Source: Spirosoma sp.
GTDB taxonomy: Bacteria > Bacteroidota > Bacteroidia > Cytophagales > Spirosomataceae
Length of the DNA: 64,000 nt
Direction of reading: 5' to 3'
Assembly (NCBI RefSeq): GCF_026391055.1
Contig: NZ_JAPLET010000017.1
Span: forward strand, 186,001-250,000
This document shows positions 50,182 through 59,991 of the stretch, piece after piece; position 1 is the first letter of the stretch; each line of letters begins with the position of its first letter. The notes beneath the pieces are model-generated. The model worked only from the letters and a program-made list of their open reading frames with translations, did no database searches and was not told where the DNA came from. The translations under genes were made by a program, and so were the position numbers.

Positions 50182-52632
50182 TTATTGCAAACGCACGCGT
50201 AGTGAACTGCCGCTTAGCTCAACAAAATCAGAATCGGCATTACTCTGCATGGGCACCTTTTTGCCATTTACCTGCCAGTTCCGGTATTTGCCTTTGGGGA
50301 AGGCCAGCCGCACAGTCCAGTTCGGTTGTTTTTGGGTAATCGACAACGTCAACTGCCCGCCCGCTTTGGCATAGTCCAGTGATACCATATTATCGCCTAC
50401 TGCCACGCTGGAAACGCTGGCTTTGTCCCAGGCATCAGGCATTTGCGGCTGAACAACAATCAATTGGCGGGACGCTTCCGGACGGATACCAAAAAACTGT
50501 TTAATAATCGGGACGGCATAACTGTACATATTCCAGGCCTGTGTGACCATGCCATAATCGGGCGACACTTCGTAAATAGAACCCGGAAAGGCGTAGCTGA
50601 ACGTTTTGGTCATTCGTTTCAGATAGTCCAGCGCTTCGTCGGGATGGCCGTAGTTGTTTTCACCAATCGTCGCCACACCCGTTGGCAGGGTCATTACGGC
50701 CCCGGTATACGTAAATACTTTTTTGTTTAGGTTGAACGACCCTTCGTCGGTGCCAGCCGATTCGTCGCGGTCGATACCCGTTACAAACAGTCCAAACGGG
50801 TTCGTGAACTTGCTGGCCGTTTGAAGCGCAATAGCGGCTTTATCGGGATCAGCGACACCCGTTTCCATGGGCGTATTGACCACCCAGTTATGGTGGAGCA
50901 CAAACCCTTTTTTGGTATCGTCGGGCAACGACCGAAGTTTGCGTTGAGTGGCTTTCAACTCCTCAACGGCCCAGGGTTTGTTCAGGGTATCAGCCCGAAC
51001 AATGGCCCCTTCCACAAGCTGCAATGCCTCGGCTTTTGTCCCGATAAAATCGGCATACGAACCACTTTCCGGTACCCAGAAATCGGTGTTTATTTTTGTT
51101 TTCAGCTGATCCGCTTTACGCTGGTAGTCCATCGCCAGCGTTTTGTCGCCAAGTTCTGCTGCCATGTAGGCCGCACTGGCAAAGGCATCCTGCGTGTACA
51201 CCGCCACATCGATCATCTCGCTGTTCATACCGTGTATTTCCATCATGCCGAAGCCGTCGGGAAGCAGATTTTTGTCTTTATCATTTTCGGCCAGCAACCA
51301 GCTCATCCCCTTTTTCACCGTCGGAAAGTACTTGCGAAGAAAGTTTTTGTCGCCGGTCCATCGGTACACTTCAGCGATCATGCTGGCAAACTGGGGCACT
51401 TCGTTCAAATTGCCGGGGTTGAAAACCGCGCCGTTCGTCGATACTTCGTGGATAATCCGGCCGTTACCGTTTTCCTTTTCGGAGATTTTATTCAGCAGGT
51501 CGACGGAATCATACACCAGTTGCCGGTTTCCCGTCGTGATCAGGCCCGTCAGGGTATAACAGCCATCGGCCCCAAACCACCACGGATAATCGGGCAGCCC
51601 CGCCGATAACCCCCGACCGATTTCGGGCACTTCGCGAATCAGCCAATCGGTATTGTATTTCACCCAGCGAAACGCCTGTTCCAGCTTTTTGTCCGGCACC
51701 TGTACCGATGCCAGTTGGTCGATGGTAGCGTAGCGTTTTTTCTTGCTCGCCAGATAGGTGTAGGCATTTTTCTGAACGTCGGCGAAAGTTCGATTGGCTA
51801 ACTCCGCCGATTTGTATGAACCGGCAATGGTAATCGGCAGTTGTGTTTTTCCGTTGGCGGGCACCGTGATCGTGTACACCAGCGAAGCCGCGCACCCCTG
51901 CCCTGCCGACACAAACTCGCAGGATTTATTCTGATGGTGCTGGCGGGCGGGCACGTTGGCACCAAACACCACGAACCAGTCGTTTTTCTGGTCTTTAGCC
52001 AGCCACGTCTGCGTTTTTGCCTGCCAGGTTGCCACATCCGGCCCATCGACCATGTTGGTCCGTTCGCCCAGCCAGGTCGGGCGTAGATCGGTGTGGGCTG
52101 TCCAGGTAAACTGAAGCGTGAGCGGTCTGGATTGCTTATTGATGAAGGTGTACTCCACGACCATGCCCTCTTTATTGTCGGGCACAAACTGAAATCGCTC
52201 CATGTCCAACACGTCGGCAACTCGCTGGTACACCTGCTTATTGGCAAAGGGGTAGTTGATGAACGCATCGGCTTTATCGAGGCAAACCGATTGTTGATTG
52301 ATAGACACAGCCGCCGTAAAGCCGTCCATCAATTTGATCGGATGATCCCAGATGCCGCCCATCTCGCCCGTTATGTGCCAGCCCAGATCCGGAAATTTAC
52401 CATCCTGATGACCAACCATGTACAACCGATTGCCAGCCGTTACAAAAGGCGATGCCAGGTATTCTTGCTTCCCGGAAATAGACTCGACCTGCTTCACAAG
52501 CCCCTGAAGCGGTTGCTGCGCGGCTGTTTCCTGAATACAGGTCGATACTAGCAGAACAACCGCAGCCAAACCGGCCGTAACGAGTTTATGTCTGCGAAGA
52601 ATCCGTGAAGCCAACTGACCGCGTGTTTTCAT
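50182..52632 (-). CDS. Exported six-hairpin glycosidase-type protein
   Basis: An 816-aa exported protein (signal near GLAAVVLLVSTCIQ). An N-terminal beta-sandwich (about 40-330, FTWTAHTDLRPTWLGERTN) precedes an (alpha/alpha)6 toroid (about 340-700) with LSAGLPDYPWWFGADGCYTLTG, GRIIHEVSTNG, IAEVYRWTGDKNFL and ETGVADPDKAA. This is the layout of glycogen-debranching, GH15/GH63/GH116-like enzymes. The exact family and sugar are not determinable; acid residues of the active site cannot be named with confidence. Confidence 0.75.
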   Translation of the reverse strand: MKTRGQLASRILRRHKLVTAGLAAVVLLVSTCIQETAAQQPLQGLVKQVESISGKQEYLASPFVTAGNRLYMVGHQDGKFPDLGWHITGEMGGIWDHPIKLMDGFTAAVSINQQSVCLDKADAFINYPFANKQVYQRVADVLDMERFQFVPDNKEGMVVEYTFINKQSRPLTLQFTWTAHTDLRPTWLGERTNMVDGPDVATWQAKTQTWLAKDQKNDWFVVFGANVPARQHHQNKSCEFVSAGQGCAASLVYTITVPANGKTQLPITIAGSYKSAELANRTFADVQKNAYTYLASKKKRYATIDQLASVQVPDKKLEQAFRWVKYNTDWLIREVPEIGRGLSAGLPDYPWWFGADGCYTLTGLITTGNRQLVYDSVDLLNKISEKENGNGRIIHEVSTNGAVFNPGNLNEVPQFASMIAEVYRWTGDKNFLRKYFPTVKKGMSWLLAENDKDKNLLPDGFGMMEIHGMNSEMIDVAVYTQDAFASAAYMAAELGDKTLAMDYQRKADQLKTKINTDFWVPESGSYADFIGTKAEALQLVEGAIVRADTLNKPWAVEELKATQRKLRSLPDDTKKGFVLHHNWVVNTPMETGVADPDKAAIALQTASKFTNPFGLFVTGIDRDESAGTDEGSFNLNKKVFTYTGAVMTLPTGVATIGENNYGHPDEALDYLKRMTKTFSYAFPGSIYEVSPDYGMVTQAWNMYSYAVPIIKQFFGIRPEASRQLIVVQPQMPDAWDKASVSSVAVGDNMVSLDYAKAGGQLTLSITQKQPNWTVRLAFPKGKYRNWQVNGKKVPMQSNADSDFVELSGSSLRVRLQ

Positions 52633-52706
52633 GAGTTGCTCATTTATGCGTTCGCAAAGTTACGTCTTTACGCCTTGTTCGCCTACATCTGCCCCACTGC
52701 CCACGT

Positions 52707-53765
52707 TCATGCATCATACATAACAATATATTCCGCTACCAGCGCCCAGCAGTGGGCTTCGCACTGCCAGCGCATCTGCATAAGGGGCCGGTTGGCGAAA
52801 CGACGCAGCCAGGATTGCTGGTAGGCCGTTAACAGACCCGCAATGAAAAAGTGGAACGTATCAAAATCGCGATCGATACCGCCCAGATTCACCTTTGGCA
52901 TTGGCTCACCTAACCGGAATAAGGCCGTTGACAGCAGAATTTTCTCCAGGCGATTGTGTGCCTTGCTCAGTAGCTGTTTGGCGTCTTCAATCAGGCGCGG
53001 ACGAATGGGTTCCAGCTCGGGGATGTCGAATGCCGCCATCAGCCGGGCGAGGTGGTAAATGATCAGCGACGTTCGAGCGTAGTGGGGCGCACATTGAAAT
53101 GGGTTCGCTACATACCGGCCCGACTCCACAATGGCGCGCAGATACGTCAGGGAATCGGCATCGTGCTGATCGCGGGGCAGGTTATACTGGTAGATACAAT
53201 ACAGGATATTACTTAGCGCACAAGCGTCGAAATCAATGCCCATATTCTTCCCAAACCAGGTTGAATAAGCCCGCAGCGGCCGGTAGTCGGGATAGGTGTT
53301 TTTGATCTGCTGCCCCCGGCTTCCGTTGGCGTGTTGCGCCAGTTTCGCTTTGAGCCAAAGGCCATCGGCGGGTGTTTGCATAGTGGTCAGGTAGACCATG
53401 GCCGTATCATCGATGTCGTCGGGGATACGAAAATGCTCGAAATGGCGAAAAATATAGCCGTTAGAGAAGTGCTGCGAAGGGCGTGTTGGCCAGAAATTAT
53501 ACGTATTTAACCCATCTTTGTTCCGAAAGTTCGGATAAGCCGCCGAAGCCCGTTGCGTTATACGGTCAATCAATTGCCGGCTTTTGGCGGGTAGATTAAC
53601 CGCCAGATTTTGCAACGTAAACACCGTTACCGCCGTAAAGAACACATTGGTATCCGGACGTCGGTAGAAAACCGTTTTATTATGTCGAAATGACGCAAAC
53701 AGACCTGTTTCGTCCTGTAAATCAGCAATTCGTTGAGTTATAGCGTCGATGAGTAAAGCATCCAT
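52707..53765 (-). CDS. Unknown protein with a DxDD motif, possible alpha-toroid (terpene cyclase-like) fold
   Basis: A 352-aa protein without signal or membrane segment. It is helical, with segments that could form an alpha-alpha barrel (ALLIDAITQRIADLQDETG, LTYLRAIVESGRYVANPF). The motif PDDIDDTAM at 115-123 contains DxDD (D117-I-D119-D120), the acid motif of class II terpene cyclases; the DIDDTAM string is also found in plant copalyl diphosphate synthases. I recognise no other terpene gene nearby, and size is small for a class II cyclase. It may instead be a glycan- or protein-binding toroid. Divergent from the GlmU-like gene. Confidence 0.7.
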   Translation of the reverse strand: MDALLIDAITQRIADLQDETGLFASFRHNKTVFYRRPDTNVFFTAVTVFTLQNLAVNLPAKSRQLIDRITQRASAAYPNFRNKDGLNTYNFWPTRPSQHFSNGYIFRHFEHFRIPDDIDDTAMVYLTTMQTPADGLWLKAKLAQHANGSRGQQIKNTYPDYRPLRAYSTWFGKNMGIDFDACALSNILYCIYQYNLPRDQHDADSLTYLRAIVESGRYVANPFQCAPHYARTSLIIYHLARLMAAFDIPELEPIRPRLIEDAKQLLSKAHNRLEKILLSTALFRLGEPMPKVNLGGIDRDFDTFHFFIAGLLTAYQQSWLRRFANRPLMQMRWQCEAHCWALVAEYIVMYDA

Positions 53766-53850
53766 AGTTTTCGTAAAAGTACCTTTCCATACGTTCTCTT
53801 TTTACAGATTAAGGTTAGATATTTGCCGCCTGATTTTCCTCTTAGAACCA

Positions 53851-55047
53851 ATGCCTAATTTAGTTTTATTCGATGACCCGATTATCCGTACGGCCTTATT
53901 ACCGCTAACGTTTACCCGGCCAGTGGCCGGTATCCGCATCGGTATTCTAACGCTGGCAGAAAAATGGACCAAGCTTCTGGGTCGCACACCATCGTACTTA
54001 GTAGAACCTTATCTGCAAACAAAGTTTCCACAACAGGCCGGTACCGATAACTGGTACATCAATGGGGCGGTTTGCCCAACGACGGCCTTGACACAAGCGA
54101 TTCGGGCCCTGCCCGAAAACACGGGCCTCATTACCCACGATGGCCTGATTCTGGCGATTCATACCAACACGCAATTGACGGCGGCCCCGGTGCTGAACGA
54201 CGACTATCCGCTCCGCACGTTTACCGAACCACTCACGATTGTCCGCAATTTGTGGGATATTTTCGTGGAAAACGGCGACCAGATTCGGGCCGACTTTGCG
54301 AGTCTGACTGCCGGACGCACCTCCGCACCCATCACCGATCCGTTTACCCGCTGCTACGCCCCCGAAAACATATTCATTGAAGAGGGTGCTACCATTCGGG
54401 CATCGGTTCTCAATGCCGAAGCTGGCCCTATTTACATCGGCCGGAATGCGACCATCAGCGAAGGAACGGTCATGATTGGCCCCTTTGCCCTTTGCGAAGG
54501 CTCAACCGTAAACTGGGGTGGCAAAATGCGCAGCAACACCACCATCGGCCCGTTCTGTAAAGTAGGTGGCGAGGTCGGCAACTCCGTATTTATGGGCTAC
54601 AGCAACAAAGCACACGACGGTTTTCTGGGAAATTCGGTCATTGGCGAATGGTGCAATCTGGGTGCCAATGTCAATAATTCGAACCTGAAAAACGATTACA
54701 CAAACGTCAAGATACACTCCTACGCTACAAACCAACTGGAAGACACCGGCCGGATTTTCTGCGGGTTAACGATGGGCGATTTCACAAAAGCCGGTATCAG
54801 TACCATGTTCAATACCGGAACGGTGGTGGGCGTGAGCGCCAACGTATTTGGGGGTGGTTTTCAGCCGAAGCATATCCCCTCCTTTTCGTGGGGTGGCGCG
54901 GGCGATGGTTTTACACCTTATCGAATAGACAAAGCCATACAGGTAGCCCGCGAAGCCTTCATCCGTCGAGATAAGGCGTTCGATGAGGTTGAAGAGCAGA
55001 TATTAAGGGCTATTTTTGAGACAACATTGGCACCTGCGGGTCGTTGA
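53851..55047 (+). CDS. GlmU-like nucleotidyltransferase with left-handed beta-helix acyltransferase domain
   Basis: A 398-aa protein from the ATG at 53851. The N-terminal nucleotidyltransferase-like half (LVLFDDPIIRTALLPLTFTRPV) lacks the GXGTRM signature of standard GlmU and matches the alternative Bacteroidota type. The C-terminal left-handed beta-helix (about 175-375; GPIYIGRNATISEGTVM, SVFMGYSNKAHDGFLG) carries hexapeptide repeats. It likely makes UDP-GlcNAc or a related sugar nucleotide. An upstream start at 53749 would overlap the divergent gene, so the later ATG is preferred. Confidence 0.85.
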   Translation: MPNLVLFDDPIIRTALLPLTFTRPVAGIRIGILTLAEKWTKLLGRTPSYLVEPYLQTKFPQQAGTDNWYINGAVCPTTALTQAIRALPENTGLITHDGLILAIHTNTQLTAAPVLNDDYPLRTFTEPLTIVRNLWDIFVENGDQIRADFASLTAGRTSAPITDPFTRCYAPENIFIEEGATIRASVLNAEAGPIYIGRNATISEGTVMIGPFALCEGSTVNWGGKMRSNTTIGPFCKVGGEVGNSVFMGYSNKAHDGFLGNSVIGEWCNLGANVNNSNLKNDYTNVKIHSYATNQLEDTGRIFCGLTMGDFTKAGISTMFNTGTVVGVSANVFGGGFQPKHIPSFSWGGAGDGFTPYRIDKAIQVAREAFIRRDKAFDEVEEQILRAIFETTLAPAGR

Positions 55048-55064
55048 GTCGTTGCTACAAGTTT

Positions 55065-56195
55065 ATGTTATTTAACGAAATTATCGGTCTGGACGAAACA
55101 AAGCAGTTCCTGCTGCAGGCGGTACAACGTAACCACCTCGCGCACGCCCTGCTGTTCGATGGGCCAACGGGAAGTGCCAACCTCGCCCTGGCGCTGGCCC
55201 TGGCTCAGTATGTCAACTGCGAAGACAAGCAACCGGACGATGCCTGTGGCCGGTGCGCGTCGTGCATAAAAATTCAGAAACTCGTACACCCCGACTTACA
55301 CATGGTTTTCCCGGTGGCGAATCTGTCGAAGGGAAAAACATCGGAAGCCTACCTGGCCGACTGGCGTAAATTTTTGCTTGCAACACCCTACCGAACCCTT
55401 TCCGGCTGGCTGGAAACGATGGGTGCCGACAATAAACAGGGGAATATTTCGGCCGAAGAAGCCCGGAATATCCTGCAAAAACTCTCGCTGAAATCATACG
55501 AGGGCGCCTACAAGATCATGATCATCTGGCTTCCGGAGCTGATGAACGTAACCTCGGCCAACGCCCTGTTGAAAGTGCTGGAAGAGCCCCCGGCACAAAC
55601 GCTTTTTCTGCTCGTTACCAACCAGTCCGACAAACTGCTGATTACCATTTTGTCGCGCACGCAGCGGGTGGCTATTCGGGCGTTTACGGATGAGGAAGTG
55701 GCAACCTACCTGCGCCAGCAGCAAAATCTCGACGAAACAACGGCCCGTCGGTTTGCGTATCTGGCAGACGGCAATCTGGCCGAGGCCCTTCGGCTAAGCC
55801 AGCAGGATAGCGTTTCAACCGGAAACGCCGGACCGGGACAGCATACCTGGTTTGCCGACTGGATGCGTACCTGCTACCGGCAGGATTTGATCAGCCTCGT
55901 TAAACAGGCCGACCAGTTCGATGGTTTCAGCAAGGAAAAGCAGAAGGGACTGCTCGACTACAGCATTCGGCTTTACCGCGATTTATTTCTCTGGCAGCAG
56001 GGAGCCGCTGAACTGTTGCGACTGCCCGATGATGAACTGGCTTTTGTTAAAAACTTCGCTAAAATCCTGACTATCGACCATATCGAACGCATCGTTCATG
56101 ACCTCAACGAAGCGGCCTACCACCTCGAACGAAATGCCCGGGCCAAAATGATCATGCTCGACATGTCACTCACCTTCAGTCGGTTAATCAGGTGA
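55065..56195 (+). CDS. holB: DNA polymerase III subunit delta'
   Basis: A 376-aa clamp-loader subunit from the ATG at 55065. The P-loop region (GPTGSANLALA) lacks the catalytic lysine, usual for delta', which does not hydrolyse ATP. The zinc module C-x9-C-x2-C-x2-C (CEDKQPDDACGRCASC), ANALLKVLEEPPAQTLFLLVTN and ILSRTQRV are all typical. A TTG at 55044 would add seven residues and overlap the previous gene by 4 bp. Together with the other clamp loader parts it loads the beta clamp; the rest of the complex is elsewhere. Confidence 0.92.
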   Translation: MLFNEIIGLDETKQFLLQAVQRNHLAHALLFDGPTGSANLALALALAQYVNCEDKQPDDACGRCASCIKIQKLVHPDLHMVFPVANLSKGKTSEAYLADWRKFLLATPYRTLSGWLETMGADNKQGNISAEEARNILQKLSLKSYEGAYKIMIIWLPELMNVTSANALLKVLEEPPAQTLFLLVTNQSDKLLITILSRTQRVAIRAFTDEEVATYLRQQQNLDETTARRFAYLADGNLAEALRLSQQDSVSTGNAGPGQHTWFADWMRTCYRQDLISLVKQADQFDGFSKEKQKGLLDYSIRLYRDLFLWQQGAAELLRLPDDELAFVKNFAKILTIDHIERIVHDLNEAAYHLERNARAKMIMLDMSLTFSRLIR

Positions 56196-56278
56196 CGTTG
56201 TTGCATTACCGGGTCATTAAATTAGTAGTCTTTCTAATAACTAATAACCCAGTAACTCAATAACCAACTAACGCCATT

Positions 56279-56767
56279 ATGAACGCCCGAACGCCAAAGC
56301 CAAAGCAGATCATTGGCATGACAGACCTGGTCGATTTTCCGGACTTAGGGCTATTCGACATCCAGGCCAAAGTCGACACAGGTGCGTTTACGTCGGCTCT
56401 ACATTGTAAAGATATACGCGTAATTAAGTCAGGGGGCAAACGTAAACTAAGCTTCTGGCTGATTGACAAGACCGGGCTACCCGCGCGTAAATTTCGCAGC
56501 GACCAGTTTAGCCAGCGCATGATTCGTAACTCGTTCGGCGTGGCCGAGTTGCGCTATGTTATTCAAACCCGTATTGTTCTCTTCGGCCGTACCATCCGAG
56601 CCGAGTTTACCCTGGCCGACCGCGAACAACTCAAAAACCCCGTACTGCTGGGCCGCAAGCTCCTTCGGAACCGCTTTATCGTGGATGTATCCCAGAAAAA
56701 TCTTTCGTACGAAGCAAAAACCGCAGGCCAGACCTGCGTCTCATCGGCCGATTCAGATGACGAATAA
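56279..56767 (+). CDS. RimK-associated retropepsin-like protease (DUF785)
   Basis: A 162-aa protein of the RimB/DUF785 type, an aspartic, retropepsin-like peptidase encoded beside RimK. The active-site motif is [12 protein letters not shown] (near 33-44), with [17 protein letters not shown] and [19 protein letters not shown] further on. It is thought to reverse or trim glutamate tails. The rimK gene follows by 50 bp, consistent with an operon. Confidence 0.86.
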   Translation: MNARTPKPKQIIGMTDLVDFPDLGLFDIQAKVDTGAFTSALHCKDIRVIKSGGKRKLSFWLIDKTGLPARKFRSDQFSQRMIRNSFGVAELRYVIQTRIVLFGRTIRAEFTLADREQLKNPVLLGRKLLRNRFIVDVSQKNLSYEAKTAGQTCVSSADSDDE

Positions 56768-56817
56768 CATCGTTTACAGACAAGACAACATCTTACACAC
56801 AACTGAACACTGAATCA

Positions 56818-57726
56818 ATGCGAATTGCCATTTTATCGGCTAATCCGAATTTATATTCAACGCAGCGACTCCTCGAAGCGACCAACCAACGTGGCCATGA
56901 AGGGGTGCTGATCAATCATTTGAACTGTCAGGTTATGATCGAAGGCGGAAAGCCCACGGTGCTCTACGAAGGTCAGGAACTGGACTCGTTCGATGCCATT
57001 GTACCCCGCATTGGGGCCTCCGTCACAGATTACGGCTGTGCCGTTGTCCGGCAATTTGAGATGATGAACGTTTTCACCACGGGCAAATCACAGGCCATTA
57101 TGCGTTCGCGCAATAAGCTGCGCAGCCTTCAGGTACTTTCGAAAGCAGGTGTTGGCTTACCCAAAACGATTTTCGCCAATCACCCGAAAAACGGCGATGT
57201 CACGCAGTTGATCAAGCTGGTGGGCGGCCCGCCGGTTGTTATCAAACTGCTGGAAGGCACGCAGGGAATCGGGGTGGTGCTGGCCGAAACGACTAAAGCG
57301 GCCAAATCGACCATCGAGGCTTTTTACGGCCTGAAAAAACACGTACTGGTGCAGGAGTTCGTGGCCGAAGCCAAAGGGTCCGACATTCGGGCGTTTGTGG
57401 TAGGGGGGCGTGTCGTGGGGGCGATAAAACGTCAGGGGCTGGAGGGCGAATTCCGGTCCAACATTCATCGGGGCGGCAATGCCGTGACCGTAACGCTCAC
57501 TCCCGACGAGGAGCAGACAGCCGTAGCAGCCGCCCGCGCCCTGGGCCTTAAAGTTGCCGGTGTGGATATGCTCCCCTCCGACCGTGGCCCGCTGGTATTG
57601 GAGGTAAACTCATCGCCCGGCCTGGAAGGGATTGAAAAAGCCACAGGTATCGATATTGCTACTGAAGTCATTGCTTACATCGAAGAAAAAATCCGCACCG
57701 ACGAAGGTGACACGGTGGGAGTTTAA
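56818..57726 (+). CDS. rimK: Ribosomal protein S6 (or peptide) glutamate ligase RimK
   Basis: A 302-aa ATP-grasp ligase. The ATP-grasp core runs from [17 protein letters not shown] through [34 protein letters not shown] and [28 protein letters not shown]. RimK adds glutamate residues to the S6 C-terminus or makes poly-glutamate; the target here is unknown. The protease gene precedes it in the same direction. A strong palindrome follows the stop. Confidence 0.93.
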   Translation: MRIAILSANPNLYSTQRLLEATNQRGHEGVLINHLNCQVMIEGGKPTVLYEGQELDSFDAIVPRIGASVTDYGCAVVRQFEMMNVFTTGKSQAIMRSRNKLRSLQVLSKAGVGLPKTIFANHPKNGDVTQLIKLVGGPPVVIKLLEGTQGIGVVLAETTKAAKSTIEAFYGLKKHVLVQEFVAEAKGSDIRAFVVGGRVVGAIKRQGLEGEFRSNIHRGGNAVTVTLTPDEEQTAVAAARALGLKVAGVDMLPSDRGPLVLEVNSSPGLEGIEKATGIDIATEVIAYIEEKIRTDEGDTVGV

Positions 57727-57728
57727 AT

Positions 57729-57808
57729 TAATGAGAAATGTAGAATGAATAATGGAAAATGTAGTTTTGTATAACATCTATCCATTATCCATTCTACATT
57801 TCTCATTA
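57729..57808. repeat. Long A+T-rich intergenic inverted repeat
   Basis: Arms at 57729-57756 and 57781-57808 (28 nt, one mismatch) around 24 nt. A second copy of the same words (CATTTTACATTACTCATTA) follows in the remaining gap, so the segment looks like a low-complexity palindrome. It lies between rimK and the next co-directional gene and has no T-run. Confidence 0.82.
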
Positions 57809-57833
57809 TCCATTTTACATTACTCATTAAATA

Positions 57834-58385
57834 ATGGCTCTTGACCCTGAACTTAAGAAGGCCATTGTCCGAATGCCGGGCACTGAGAAAGACAAACTAT
57901 TACTGCGCCTGATCGCCAAAGATGCCGTACTAGCTGAGCGACTCCAGTTTGAACTGGTGGAGGAAGGCAAAACCATCGATGAACGACGGGGCCTGATTCG
58001 GGACTTTATCGACCGCACAGCCCGGCTTCATGCCGACACACCCGGCTGGCTCATGATGGATATGCGTACCGCGAGCGGATACATCAGCCGCCACCTGAAA
58101 GTGACCAAAGACAAATATGGCGAGGTAGAGCTGATGCTGTATATGCTCAATACCTTCTACGACAATAACGCTCACCTGCTCCAGAAGTACAATTCCCGCA
58201 CCGACAAAGCCGCCGAATACGTGGCCAAGCGAACCGAACAGGTACTGAAAAAAGCCGTTAAACTCGACCCCGACTACTACGTTGAGTTTGTTGATGACAT
58301 CAATAAGCTGCTGGGTTGGGTAACATCTACTGCTTCGGCGCACTACGCCCGGCAGTTGAGCCTACCTAAGGAGTGGCTGGCGTAA
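57834..58385 (+). CDS. Conserved hypothetical protein, 183 aa
   Basis: A helical, soluble protein. Residues 1-45 resemble the N-terminus of small Bacteroidota DUF6155-like proteins (LDPELKKAIV, KDKLLLRLIAKD), but I am unsure of the match. The rest is charged helices with MLYMLNTFYDNNAHLLQKYNS near the middle. No catalytic motif, signal or membrane segment is seen. It follows the rimK gene and the palindrome; whether it is co-transcribed is unclear. Confidence 0.7.
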   Translation: MALDPELKKAIVRMPGTEKDKLLLRLIAKDAVLAERLQFELVEEGKTIDERRGLIRDFIDRTARLHADTPGWLMMDMRTASGYISRHLKVTKDKYGEVELMLYMLNTFYDNNAHLLQKYNSRTDKAAEYVAKRTEQVLKKAVKLDPDYYVEFVDDINKLLGWVTSTASAHYARQLSLPKEWLA

Positions 58386-58443
58386 GGCTCTCTCCTGCCG
58401 GGCATTTTACGCTACAAAAGCTTCTTTGGGGATTACCGGCCGC

Positions 58444-58962
58444 CTATACTTGGGGGCGATCCCAGAAAGCAGGCGGTTCGACACCCAGGGTGCGCAGATA
58501 GACATAGGCCTGACCCCGGTGATGAATTTCATTATCAATCAGGTAAAGAAGAAACCAGTAAATCGGTCCTTCATACAGACCAAAAGCCTTGTCGACCTCC
58601 TGAAAACGAGCGAGTGGAATCTGTCGCCAATGGGCATTAATCTTCTCCGTCACCCGATCCCACTGCGCCAGTACCTGCTCCTTTGTCGTTGCTTTAGGAG
58701 CAGCCTCCGCCCCCTCGCCGAATGAAGGCCACTCTCCCGTAACAACACCCTGCATGCTCTGGTCGGCCATTTGCAGAACTTCATCAATCAGCGCCGAACA
58801 AGGTCGCATGCTGCCCAGAGTATACGAAAAGAAGTGCTCGTCGGGGTAGGCTTCGATCAACCGGCGGGTGAGTCCCCGGTGCCCCTGCCAATGGGCAAGA
58901 AGTTGCTCGGGTGAAATGATGATCTGATCCATCGTTTGGCTAAGCTGCGCTGTGTTCTCCAT
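58444..58962 (-). CDS. DinB family protein
   Basis: A 172-aa four-helix DinB-like protein. Typical pattern: EQLLAHWQGHRGLTRRLIE at the start, a middle helix with IDEVLQMADQS, and IDNEIHHRGQAYVYLRTLG near the end carrying metal ligands (NEIHHRG). DinB proteins in Bacteroidota are usually thiol- or metal-dependent enzymes of unknown substrate. An in-frame ATG at 58932 is an alternative start. Confidence 0.88.
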   Translation of the reverse strand: MENTAQLSQTMDQIIISPEQLLAHWQGHRGLTRRLIEAYPDEHFFSYTLGSMRPCSALIDEVLQMADQSMQGVVTGEWPSFGEGAEAAPKATTKEQVLAQWDRVTEKINAHWRQIPLARFQEVDKAFGLYEGPIYWFLLYLIDNEIHHRGQAYVYLRTLGVEPPAFWDRPQV

Positions 58963-59191
58963 GGCCTGCTAGTGGTTAAAGTTGTCGATTGATTACAATA
59001 CAAAGAAAAGCCAGACGAGTGACAGCCGTATGTCAGTAGTGAACCCGGTCGACGGTAATTAATCGATCTCAGCAGTACTATTTATGATGCTGGCTGGTCG
59101 AAGTAATTCCAAACCACCACCGCGTCGTTGAGTAGGTTTGCTTAAACTGCGCTTACTGTAGAAACACTGATTCTTACCAGGGCAATCTGCT

Positions 59192-59950
59192 ATGAACACA
59201 AGACGCAAACCCTTGTTGCCGGTTATAACGTTTGTCGTTTTATCTGCATTACAACTAGGTGGCCTTACCGCTTTTGCACAAGGTCCGGGTCCGGGACAAC
59301 GAATACCGCTCCCGCCCATACCCTTAAAAGGTGACACGACCCATACGCTATCCAAACACTTCGCGCCGGCTTCTACGGCAAAAAAAGCACCGGATGCCAA
59401 GGGCTTTATTCAGCGTTGGCTAGTGCTGGAGCCGGTAAAGAAAGATATCGTCAGGAATAACATTTTCACCGACAACTACCTTCGAACCACTTTTTCGGCC
59501 GATAATTTTTCCAGCGACTACACCACAATTCCCAAAAATGGCGAAACGGTAAATGTGGGAAACCAGGCCCTGAAGTGGTATGCATTAGACAGCAAATCAT
59601 TCAATGTTAACTTATACCATTTTACTTACGCCATTAACAAGCCCAAATACGGAATACTTGTCTGGCTTGTTACGATCATCGACTGCCCCGAAGAAATCCA
59701 GAACGTCAGGATGGCCGCGGGCTGTAATTCCGGCAGCATGTGGTGGTTAAATGGCCAGGAAGCACTGCTGCTTTCCGGCGACCGGGATATGATTGCCGAT
59801 AATGGTACCTCGGGCCGTTTAACGCTTAAAAAGGGAAGAAATATTATCCGGGGGGGCGTCATAAACGGACCGGGCATGGCTAATTTCTGCGTCCGTTTTT
59901 TAGATGAAACAGGGTCGCCCGTCAAAAATCTCAGTATTCGTTACGACTAA
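59192..59950 (+). CDS. Secreted protein with galactose-binding-like (jelly-roll) fold
   Basis: A 252-aa exported protein (signal FVVLSALQLGGLTAFAQ). After a Pro-rich linker a beta-sandwich of the kind attached to glycosidases and sialate esterases begins near 70: WLVLEPVKKDI, MWWLNGQEALLLSGDRD, DNGTSGRLTLKKGRNIIRGGV and FCVRFLDETGSPV. The WLNG, LKKG-N and VRF motifs match sugar-binding domains fused to catalytic modules in Bacteroidota and Planctomycetes, here alone. The GH43 gene follows 41 bp later, so it may act with that enzyme. Confidence 0.72.
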   Translation: MNTRRKPLLPVITFVVLSALQLGGLTAFAQGPGPGQRIPLPPIPLKGDTTHTLSKHFAPASTAKKAPDAKGFIQRWLVLEPVKKDIVRNNIFTDNYLRTTFSADNFSSDYTTIPKNGETVNVGNQALKWYALDSKSFNVNLYHFTYAINKPKYGILVWLVTIIDCPEEIQNVRMAAGCNSGSMWWLNGQEALLLSGDRDMIADNGTSGRLTLKKGRNIIRGGVINGPGMANFCVRFLDETGSPVKNLSIRYD

Positions 59951-59991
59951 TAGGTAACCGTCTATTTACGCCAATCAAGATAAATTGACAC

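Noticed and set aside
55065-55290. Missing Walker A lysine in the clamp-loader subunit
   Set aside because: Delta' subunits normally do not hydrolyse ATP and often have a degenerate P-loop, so this is not a defect.
56196-56278. Imperfect palindrome of ttattg/taataac words before the protease gene
   Set aside because: Only part of the arms match, so I cannot separate it from low-complexity sequence, though it resembles the other gap palindromes.
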